Below are positions 8,883 through 13,947 of a DNA stretch of 40,785 nt, piece after piece. Position 1 is the first letter of the stretch. The number at the start of each line of letters is the position of its first letter. Location of the stretch: positions 1-40,785 of the IMG/VR virus record IMGVR_UViG_3300027822_000007; one strand, given 5' to 3'. The position numbers and the translations under genes are program-made. Under the pieces are notes generated by a model. The model had not been told where the DNA came from and searched no databases. It saw only the letters and a program-made list of their open reading frames with translations. Origin of the DNA: a virus.

Positions 8883-9055
8883 CAGTCAAATTTAGCTCCT
8901 TTGAGCTTTTTCTTTTTGGCAGTGTACTCTTTAAGCGTAAGTCCTTCTGCAGCAGCCTCCTGTTGCATTCTACGCTTAGCAACGTTTTTAAGCAATCCTT
9001 TAGGATTCAACTTAAAAAGCTTCTTAGCAGTCTTTTTAGCGGTTTTCTTTGGCAT
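8882..9055 (-). CDS. Small basic protein between the terminase subunits
   Basis: ATG at 9055-9053 follows AGGACACACT; the product is 57 residues, MPKKTAKKTAKKLFKLNPKG..., with 17 lysines, ending at TGA 8884-8882, which overlaps the large terminase start. The lysine-rich N-terminus suggests nucleic-acid contact, perhaps as a terminase accessory, but I recognise no family. Coding is supported by tight packing between two known genes, a ribosome site and the one-base overlap. Confidence 0.8.
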   Translation of the reverse strand: MPKKTAKKTAKKLFKLNPKGLLKNVAKRRMQQEAAAEGLTLKEYTAKKKKLKGAKFD

Positions 9056-9063
9056 AGTGTGTC

Positions 9064-9624
9064 CTATACTTTTGATTTTGTTTCAACGTGTGTAACTTCA
9101 ACTTCCCATTTCCCAGAGTTACTGTCCGTAGACAATGTGGTTTCCAAGATGCCTTTCTTGGTATATTTCTCTGGGTAAATTTTCTCAAGGAATGCAATAG
9201 TAGCGCCCTTTTCGGCAGATGTATCTAAATGTTTTAAATGACGTCCTTTCGTCTCGGCAGAGATAAACAATTCAGATTTAGCAATCTCAATTAGCTTGTC
9301 TAATGAAATGCCTTCACCCTCCATGACCTTTGTCATTAGCGAATTTGTCACTCCAGCAGCATGTGCCGCTTCTGCAATAGACATACCAAGAGATCTGTAA
9401 TAGCCATACATCTCAAGTACATATTCACCAAGTTTTTCCTCAAAGACATATGTTTGATCGTCCTCTTTAAAGGATGGGAAAAGGCTCTTGACCGACTCAA
9501 GAGCCTTTTCCCTTGACAAAGGAGCTTCCTGCATGACATGTACTAACAAGTCATATCTGGCGACCAATGACAGGCTGGTTACGCTATTCTCACGTTTTTC
9601 TTTTGTCTTTACACATTTTTTCAT
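9064..9624 (-). CDS. Probable terminase small subunit
   Basis: 186 residues. A helix-turn-helix-like segment (about 85-105, SIAEAAHAAGVTNSLMTKVMEGEGIS) is followed by a helical middle and a linker GATIAFLEKIYPEKY that is common in small terminase/phage DNA-binding proteins; the charged tail would meet the large subunit. It is the first gene of the late operon and lies upstream of the large terminase, as expected. An in-frame TAA two codons before the ATG rules out a longer form. No Shine-Dalgarno is visible (AAATAAAGCACT before ATG), and the best promoter places transcription start 1-3 bases from the ATG, so the message may be leaderless. Family assignment is by context plus HTH. Confidence 0.75.
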   Translation of the reverse strand: MKKCVKTKEKRENSVTSLSLVARYDLLVHVMQEAPLSREKALESVKSLFPSFKEDDQTYVFEEKLGEYVLEMYGYYRSLGMSIAEAAHAAGVTNSLMTKVMEGEGISLDKLIEIAKSELFISAETKGRHLKHLDTSAEKGATIAFLEKIYPEKYTKKGILETTLSTDSNSGKWEVEVTHVETKSKV

Positions 9625-9632
9625 AGTGCTTT

Positions 9633-9661
9633 ATTTTTACAAATTTTTATATAAGAGTCAA
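9633..9661 (-). promoter_or_regulatory. Candidate late-operon promoter
   Basis: On the minus strand TTGACT (9661-9656), a 17-base spacer, then AAAAAT (9638-9633), preceded by TGT (extended -10 like). The same hexamers and spacing occur at 10420-10448 and 12244-12272 on the plus strand. Predicted start is about 9625-9627, next to the small terminase ATG. A copy of the 19-bp upstream motif lies 19 bp further upstream. Confidence 0.5.
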
Positions 9662-9680
9662 GTATAAAAATAAAAAAGTG

Positions 9681-9701
9681 AAGACGCTATACAGTGTAGC
9701 G
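9681..9701 (+). promoter_or_regulatory. Upstream 19-bp motif copy at the late promoter; also a palindrome
   Basis: AAGACGCTATACAGTGTAG (9681-9699) matches the repeat consensus GAGACGATAGCCAGTRTAG at 15 of 19 positions. Its GAGA end faces the late promoter, with a 19-bp gap to the -35 box. Bases 9685-9701 also form an imperfect dyad (CGCTATAC-A-GTGTAGCG), typical of a dimeric regulator site. Confidence 0.5.
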
Positions 9702-9702
9702 A

Positions 9703-9830
9703 TTTGGTGGTGGTTTGGTCAATTTTGTGGTGGTTTTGGTCAAAATGTTAATTGACTGTGGTTGTGGTGGGTTGTGGTTGATGGTTCGTGTGAAGTGGGT
9801 TGTGGTTGGTTATTGGTTGTGGTTGGTTAA
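9703..9830. repeat. GT-rich simple-sequence tract
   Basis: About 130 bases composed mostly of GGTTGT, GGTGG and GGTT runs on the plus strand (CA-rich on the minus strand). It lies upstream of the late promoter and does not look coding: the open frame through it is dominated by V, G and W. It may be a melting or protein-binding element near an origin, or part of a CA-rich leader if the late transcript starts further upstream (a TTGACA on the minus strand lies at 9838-9833). Confidence 0.6.
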
Positions 9831-9938
9831 GATGTCAAAAAACGATTTACGTTGGTCTGGGGTAAAAGCGTCTTTGTCACAAGAATGTATGTACCGGAGG
9901 TGGGTGGCACCAGGGGCATATCGTCATATGTGAATGTA

Positions 9939-10020
9939 CTGATACCTAACCCATCAACGAACACTGATACCTAACCCATCAACGAACACTGATACCTAAC
10001 CCATCAACGAACACTGATAC
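9939..10020. repeat. 25-bp tandem repeat, 3.3 copies (iteron-like)
   Basis: Three perfect 25-bp units at 9939-9963, 9964-9988 and 9989-10013, each beginning CTGATACCTAACCCATC, followed by a partial unit CTGATAC to 10020. Perfect identity and direct orientation in a gene-free region point to initiator-binding iterons or a multi-site operator. There are no spacers, so it is not CRISPR. Confidence 0.85.
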
Positions 10021-10057
10021 ATAGACTACTATGTATCGTCCTGCTTCGATCTATTAC

Positions 10058-10143
10058 ATCGTTACCTATCGATACTTGTATTCATCTATGACGATATGCT
10101 ATGTATCGTTACCTATCGATACTTGTATTCATCTATGACGATA
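10058..10143. repeat. 39-bp direct repeat, two copies, with internal palindromes
   Basis: Bases 10058-10096 and 10105-10143 are identical (39 bp, period 47). Each contains the palindrome TATCGATA. The arms GTATCGT (10104-10110, also 10033-10039) and ACGATAC (10138-10144) are inverted. Together with the neighbouring 25-bp array this forms the densest repeat cluster of the genome, the best candidate for a replication origin or master operator. Confidence 0.8.
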
Positions 10144-10161
10144 CAGTGCACCAGTGGTTAC

Positions 10162-10176
10162 TACCACAATGTGGTA
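10162..10176. promoter_or_regulatory. Perfect 15-bp palindrome
   Basis: TACCACA-A-TGTGGTA is a perfect dyad with 7-bp arms. It lies between the 39-bp repeats and the first plus-strand promoter and has the form of a site for a dimeric DNA-binding protein. The binding protein is unknown. Confidence 0.5.
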
Positions 10177-10270
10177 CCATACGATTAACGGCGTTTTTGA
10201 TGCTTTTTAGACAGGTTTTCCATGGGTGCTGACTACCACACTTAAACTTTCTGTATCAGGATTTTCGTCC

Positions 10271-10383
10271 GAGATCGTAGCCAGCATAGCGTCTCTGGTC
10301 GCTCACTTTTTATCATCTTTTTTTAAAGCTGCCCAGCAGTCCGTACCAGGTAGTCCAAAGTCCAGAGACAGTAGCCAGTGTAG
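10271..10383 (+). repeat. Two copies of the 19-bp motif upstream of the 164-residue gene
   Basis: GAGATCGTAGCCAGCATAG (10271-10289) and GAGACAGTAGCCAGTGTAG (10365-10383) match the consensus GAGACGATAGCCAGTRTAG. They point in the same direction as transcription, and the nearer copy is 36 bp from the -35 box at 10420, so the geometry differs from that at 9681 and 12206. Confidence 0.65.
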
Positions 10384-10419
10384 GCGTTACAGATTATTTT
10401 ACGATAATCGAAAAAGTGC

Positions 10420-10448
10420 TTGACTTCTCCGAGATGATAGTAAAAAAT
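10420..10448 (+). promoter_or_regulatory. Candidate early promoter for the 164-residue gene
   Basis: TTGACT (10420-10425), 17 bases, AAAAAT (10443-10448). Start would be near 10455, giving a leader of about 60 bases with an AAGAAGGAG ribosome site. The hexamers and spacing equal those at 12244 and on the minus strand at 9661. Confidence 0.5.
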
Positions 10449-10516
10449 GGACCTACGATCGGCAAGGGCTGATCCAACCGGGCAGAAGCCCAAAACTTTA
10501 AAGAAGGAGAAAGACC

Positions 10517-11011
10517 ATGACAAAATCCATCAAGACCGACACACCCAACACAGACGAAGCCATCAAGACCGTAGCAGAGACAGCCGAAGACAAGAAAGCT
10601 GATGCTCAGAAAGCGCTGAAACTCAAAAATCAGAAAGAGATGAAAGCTGCAAAGTCTACCGTGTCTAAGTTTTTGGCGTCAGACGAGTCCAAAAACCTGT
10701 CAGACGAGATGCGGGCTGCCATCACACGTATCTGTGGAAAACAGCGCTCAGGTAGCACAGGTGTAGATTCTATCGTTGGCACCCTGAAAACCATGTTTAA
10801 AAAGGTAGGGGACAAAGTTGATGAACTGGCCATTTTCAAGGCTACCAAGATGGGACGGGGTGAGATTCGTAAAAAAGTTCGTGAGACTTTGAAAAAAGCC
10901 ATGCCGGAAGACAGATTTTGGCTTGAGTTTGATGAAAAATCAGAATCGTGGGTATGGTTAGCAACCGGCGAAAAACAGCCAAAAGGTTGGTTAGGTAAGT
11001 CTATAGACTAA
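10517..11011 (+). CDS. Early phage protein of unknown function, lysine-rich
   Basis: 164 residues with a strong ribosome site (GAAGGAGAAAGACC before ATG). The N-terminal 60 residues are charged and helical (K, A, E, D-rich); residues 65-165 look globular, with a helical KVGDKVDELAIFKATKMGRGEIRKKVRETLKKA segment and an aromatic C-terminus (FWLEFDEKSESWVWLATGEKQPKGWLGK). It is monocistronic: its own promoter is at 10420 and a strong terminator follows 24 bases after the stop. A separate, strongly expressed first transcript is typical of host-takeover or transcription-control proteins, but no family is recognised. Base composition is richer in C than in neighbouring genes. Confidence 0.85.
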   Translation: MTKSIKTDTPNTDEAIKTVAETAEDKKADAQKALKLKNQKEMKAAKSTVSKFLASDESKNLSDEMRAAITRICGKQRSGSTGVDSIVGTLKTMFKKVGDKVDELAIFKATKMGRGEIRKKVRETLKKAMPEDRFWLEFDEKSESWVWLATGEKQPKGWLGKSID

Positions 11012-11034
11012 GCTACACACGGAACAGGTAACAC

Positions 11035-11072
11035 AGGCCCGGTAGATCATTCTACCGGGCCTTTTCTTTTTC
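11035..11072 (+). terminator. Rho-independent terminator
   Basis: AGGCCCGGTAGA (11035-11046) and TCTACCGGGCCT (11051-11062) form a perfect 12-bp GC-rich stem with a TCAT loop, followed by TTTTCTTTTTC. It closes the 10517-11011 transcript. Confidence 0.92.
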
Positions 11073-11420
11073 TTCACCCTTCCATGGTCAACCATCGTTC
11101 CAACTACCGTTTCTGGCCAAACTGCCCGGTTAACGTCCATTTTGGGCCGTTTTTAGGCGGTTTTTTGGGCGTTTTGGACATGCCCGTAGGTACAAGCCTA
11201 CCTTGAAAAAACGTCGATTTTTGATGCCTTTTTCGGCTCCGTACCATCTCGTCCGTTTTTAACCTGTTTTTAGGCGTGTACGTCGATTCGTAGGTGTTTA
11301 CATAGACTTTCGTCAAAAATCCCAAAAACGGACGATTTAGGGCCTTTTTGGGCGTTTTTGGGCCAGTTTTTGGGGACGATCCGTCCGGGCCTGTCTTGGA
11401 TGCATGTGACTTAGATCTGC
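11073..11420. other. Gene-free stretch with T/G-rich imperfect repeats
   Basis: No credible gene is seen. The plus strand is rich in blocks such as GGGCGTTTTGGAC, GGCCGTTTTTAGGC and GGGCGTTTTTGGGCC, imperfectly repeated between 11130 and 11370; the complementary strand reads as CCAAAAACGCCC-type blocks. The only open frame (11104-11325, minus) needs a TTG start without a ribosome site. Likely a regulatory or structural region; function unknown. Confidence 0.6.
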
Positions 11421-11488
11421 CTATGATTACTATGGGTTATGTTCAAAGTTAAGCGCTGTTGACTTTTTGTTAAGTGAAGCGTCATAGT
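11421..11488 (+). promoter_or_regulatory. Weak candidate promoter with degenerate upstream motif
   Basis: TTGACT at 11459-11464 with a poor -10 (TCATAG at 17 or CATAGT at 18 bases). At 11421-11439, exactly 19 bp upstream of the -35, the sequence matches the inverted 19-bp motif at 11 of 19 positions, against about 5 expected by chance. If real, it would transcribe the gene-free region towards 12.3 kb. Confidence 0.3.
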
Positions 11489-11733
11489 CTTGTACACAGT
11501 GAGTGGACAAGCGGAAATGAAGGGTGGATCATAGGTCTGTTCTGACGTGTTGGTGGCGTTGAACAGTGTAGATAGTTTCTTTGTGCATCTGCTTCTCTTT
11601 TAATGCTTTCCGTTTCTTTTTCTTTGTTACAACAACACCTTACTAAACCACTTAATCCCCCTAACAAGCGAGACCACACTGTGGAACGTGGAATCCATTA
11701 CTTTTACAGCTCCCGAAAAATCCCGTTGACGCC
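11489..11733. other. Gene-free stretch
   Basis: No gene with a ribosome site is seen on either strand. A C/T-rich run (CTTCTCTTTTAATGCTTTCC and onwards, 11590-11630) and a C/A-rich run (11630-11665) stand out. It could be an untranslated leader or small RNA; no hairpin was strong enough to name one. Confidence 0.45.
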
Positions 11734-11734
11734 A

Positions 11735-12087
11735 GAGACCGTAGCCTGGACAGGACTGTGTACAAAAGTGACGAAACACGCGTACGGAGACGATAGCCAG
11801 ACTACAAACGGGACTTGGACAGCTTAAAAGTGCCGTTTTTTACACTTTTTTGACAAAAGTGACGTCAAAACGCGTCCAACGTCCATTTGGCCCCGAGACC
11901 GTAGGCAACAGACCCTCCCAGCGCGTGACGTACTTTTTCAAGTTACGTCCCGTACGTACACTCGTCTATACTGGCTATCGTCTCCGGTTTTACGAGTTTC
12001 GTCCACTTTTAAAGTTCCGTACACAATCCTACACTGGCTATCGTCTCCGTACAAAAATCACCGAGATCCTATACTGGCGACCATCTC
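11735..12087. repeat. Cluster of six copies of the 19-bp motif, both orientations
   Basis: Copies at 11735-11753, 11787-11805 and 11895-11913 (plus orientation; the last is poor) and 11966-11984, 12029-12047 and 12069-12087 (minus orientation). 11787 and 11966/12029 share the 16-mer CTGGCTATCGTCTCCG or its complement exactly. Between copies further similarity extends: TTTCGTCACTTTTGTACACA (minus, below 11787) resembles TTTCGTCCACTTTTAAAGTT (plus, after 11966), so the repeated unit is larger than the core and partly degenerate. No gene is seen here. Confidence 0.8.
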
Positions 12088-12199
12088 CAACGTTAAACAA
12101 ACGTAACCACCATTGTCTTCCATTTTCCATTTTTACCTAAAGCATTTATCCTTTGGTCAAAGTTTAACAAACAACAGTCCTCTTCACCCAAAAACTCCC

Positions 12200-12224
12200 G
12201 AGATCCTATACTGGCTAGGATCTC
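12200..12224. promoter_or_regulatory. Motif copy forming a perfect 9-bp hairpin upstream of the early-operon promoter
   Basis: GAGATCCTA (12200-12208) and TAGGATCTC (12216-12224) pair perfectly around TACTGGC. The core motif (12206-12224, inverted) has its GAGA end facing the promoter and a 19-bp gap to the -35 box, the same as at the late promoter. It is most simply read as an activator or repressor site. Confidence 0.6.
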
Positions 12225-12243
12225 CGTTTGACCAAAAAATCGC

Positions 12244-12272
12244 TTGACTTTTTTGCCCGGACGTGCAAAAAT
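12244..12272 (+). promoter_or_regulatory. Candidate promoter of the early/replication operon
   Basis: TTGACT (12244-12249), 17 bases, AAAAAT (12267-12272) with TGC just before (extended -10 form). Start near 12279 gives a leader of about 60 bases carrying four ACCGACA repeats and the ribosome site of the gene at 12341. Confidence 0.55.
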
Positions 12273-12300
12273 GCACACATAATACATTGTGTTCCGGACA

Positions 12301-12328
12301 ACCGACAACCGACAACCGACAACCGACA
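12301..12328 (+). repeat. Four tandem ACCGACA units in the operon leader
   Basis: A perfect 7-bp repeat, four copies, directly before the AAAGGAG ribosome site. It leaves an unstructured, CA-rich leader that may favour ribosome loading. Confidence 0.85.
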
Positions 12329-12340
12329 AAGGAGAACAAG

Positions 12341-12703
12341 ATGGGAACAAGATGCTTAACAATACTACATGACGACAACGGACAAGAGCTTGCTGTACTT
12401 TACAATCGTTTAGACGGTTACACAGATGCTTTTGGACAATCGCTTGCAGACTTTCTGGCAGGTAAAAAGATCAAAGACGGCAGGACTATGTGCACTTTGG
12501 CAATGGACATCGTAGCCTACTTTAAAGACTCTGACTGGAAAGTGTCCTTACACCGTGCGGGGACAAGAGATCTTGACGAAGAGTATACTTACTACGTAAG
12601 AGGAAACTATGGAGAAGAGACGACTATAGAAGTGGAAAGTGGTAGCGACGAAGAAGAGTTCATTGGTTACGCTACTGACTACGGTTGCTTTTACGAAGAG
12701 TAA
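12341..12703 (+). CDS. Conserved phage protein of unknown function (MGTR...LYxxxDGY family)
   Basis: The ATG at 12341 is chosen over an upstream ATG at 12263 because it has AAAGGAG at the right distance and because the upstream frame would run through the leader repeats and the promoter. The 120 residues begin MGTRCLTILHDDNGQELAVLYNRLDGYTDAFGQSLADFL, a pattern seen in many phage and bacterial hypothetical proteins, and end with a very acidic tail (SGSDEEEFIGYATDYGCFYEE). The function of the family is unknown to me. It is first in the early operon, so high early expression is expected. Confidence 0.85.
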   Translation: MGTRCLTILHDDNGQELAVLYNRLDGYTDAFGQSLADFLAGKKIKDGRTMCTLAMDIVAYFKDSDWKVSLHRAGTRDLDEEYTYYVRGNYGEETTIEVESGSDEEEFIGYATDYGCFYEE

Positions 12704-12781
12704 CCAAAACCAAAACCAAAACCAAAACCAAAACCAAAACCAAAACCAAAACCAAAACCAAAACCAAAGCCAAAACCAAAG
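12704..12781 (+). repeat. Hexanucleotide array, 13 units of CCAAAA/G
   Basis: Ten perfect CCAAAA units (12704-12763), then CCAAAG, CCAAAA and CCAAAG. It begins at the base after the stop codon of the preceding gene and ends 45 bases before the next start. It is prone to copy-number change by slippage. All frames translate to N/Q/P/K/T repeats, so apparent open frames across it are not genes. Confidence 0.95.
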
Positions 12782-12826
12782 CCGCAATGAAAGAGAACCG
12801 ACAAACATTAACCGAAGGAGACAACC

Positions 12827-13492
12827 ATGGCAAAATGCAAGAACAAAGTAGATCAATACGTTCCTTGGCACTATGGTTACAAGAAAGTAACCTTACCATG
12901 CGGATCGACAGCAATAGATGGAAATCCGATCTATTGTAAGGATTGTATTGAAAAGTTTGAAAAGCAATACCCACAAGTCTGGCGCCATGTGCCAGGAGAC
13001 AAATGCAAACATGGTACTTACATTGGAGATAACAATGGCCCAGATTGTATATGTGGACAATGTGAGTATGAAGAATTAGAACTCCCGCATCAAGATGCCC
13101 AAACCAGGGCACAGAACAAAACTAAAATCTGTTACACATGTGATCATTTATGTTGTAACAAGCACTATAGAAATGATCCATATGCTAAATTCTGGTGCGA
13201 CCAACAAGCCTGGTTGTGTATGCAAAAAACATTCGTGCTAAAACACACCTGCGAACACTGGTGTCCATTGTCAATAGACAAGACGCTAAAATCCTCATCA
13301 ACACCAACACCCATACCAACACCAAACACTGTGAAAGAGTACCAACTCTTCAAGGACGGTAGGCTATTAGGCACTGTGTTTTCACACGATACTGCCAAAC
13401 GTATTGCTGACAAGATAACATACGTTGCTATTGTCCCAGTGCTTTTTGACGAGCCAACCAATGAGCCAACCAACCAACGATCCAACCAATAA
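12827..13492 (+). CDS. Cysteine-rich, probably zinc-binding protein
   Basis: 221 residues, start after GAAGGAGACAACC. About residues 25-150 contain many Cys/His clusters: CKDCIEKFE, CKHGTYIG, CICGQCEYEE, CYTCDHLCCNKHY, WCDQQAWLC and HTCEHWCP, which suggests several structural zinc sites. A P/T/S-rich linker (SSSTPTPIPTPN) joins a small C-terminal domain (EYQLFKDGRLLGTVFSHDTAKRIADKITYVAIVPV) and a tail of PTNEPTNQ repeats encoded by CCAACCAA-type DNA repeats. No family recognised. Intracellular zinc protein acting in early infection is inference. Confidence 0.8.
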   Translation: MAKCKNKVDQYVPWHYGYKKVTLPCGSTAIDGNPIYCKDCIEKFEKQYPQVWRHVPGDKCKHGTYIGDNNGPDCICGQCEYEELELPHQDAQTRAQNKTKICYTCDHLCCNKHYRNDPYAKFWCDQQAWLCMQKTFVLKHTCEHWCPLSIDKTLKSSSTPTPIPTPNTVKEYQLFKDGRLLGTVFSHDTAKRIADKITYVAIVPVLFDEPTNEPTNQRSNQ

Positions 13493-13509
13493 TTAACCAA
13501 GGAGCTACA

Positions 13510-13764
13510 ATGCCAGTTAATAAAAAGTACGCTTACCTGTACAAACCGATACATCATTCATTGACTTTTAAGCGTAAAACGCTTACCGAGGCTCTGGTTG
13601 AAGCTCACAAAGCTAAGACTAAAAGGCAATGGGCAACGGCCAAAAGACAGGCAGCGAAGGGTTTAGAAGCTGCATTTACATCGACTGAGAGTGCTGGATC
13701 GTTCTTTCACCCTGTTGGGACGCACCATAATAATGCGTTTAGATTGGAGGATGACGATGAATAA
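13510..13764 (+). CDS. Small basic protein of unknown function
   Basis: 84 residues, start after CCAAGGAGCTACA. The middle is helical and basic (TLTEALVEAHKAKTKRQWATAKRQAAKGLEAAF), the end acidic (RLEDDDE). No family recognised. The stop overlaps the start of the next gene by eight bases. Confidence 0.75.
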   Translation: MPVNKKYAYLYKPIHHSLTFKRKTLTEALVEAHKAKTKRQWATAKRQAAKGLEAAFTSTESAGSFFHPVGTHHNNAFRLEDDDE

Positions 13765-13936
13765 TACTGCAAAAACGGTATTGACCAGTTATATTTATCC
13801 GACGATAGGCGGTTTGGCGTGGGTTGGAGGACTGATTTGCACTATGTCAGATAGCGTTGTAGTGGTTACATCAGGCATCTTGATCTTTGCCGGTGCTAAC
13901 TTATTCACGGCGTACAACCTTAAAAGTAAAAAATAA
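13757..13936 (+). CDS. Small membrane protein with two predicted transmembrane helices
   Basis: Start at the ATG 13757, behind GGAGG, rather than the longer frame from 13691, which has no ribosome site. 59 residues: hydrophobic segments YIYPTIGGLAWVGGLICTM (about 11-29) and VVVVTSGILIFAGANLFTAY (about 33-52), and a basic end (NLKSKK), giving a hairpin in the inner membrane. Overlaps the preceding gene, so they are coupled. Function unknown; superinfection exclusion or membrane remodelling are possibilities only. Confidence 0.75.
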   Translation: MNNTAKTVLTSYIYPTIGGLAWVGGLICTMSDSVVVVTSGILIFAGANLFTAYNLKSKK

Positions 13937-13947
13937 AGGAGTATAAC

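Noticed and set aside
9715-9933. Plus-strand open frame of 72 codons in the GT-rich tract
   Set aside because: Composition is dictated by the simple repeat (V, G, W, L) and no ribosome site precedes the ATG.
9939-10143. Repeats resembling a CRISPR array
   Set aside because: The 25-bp units are directly adjacent with no spacers and there are no cas genes; an iteron or operator array fits better.
11104-11325. Minus-strand open frame of 73 codons
   Set aside because: It needs a TTG start without a ribosome site and lies in repeat-rich sequence; coding is not supported.
11482-12140. Several open frames of 65-96 codons in the motif-repeat region
   Set aside because: They start at GTG or ATG codons without ribosome sites, cross the 19-bp repeats in different frames and show no protein-like pattern.
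12639-13112. Open frames translating as NQ, TK or LV repeats
   Set aside because: They arise from the CCAAAA array read in different frames and strands.
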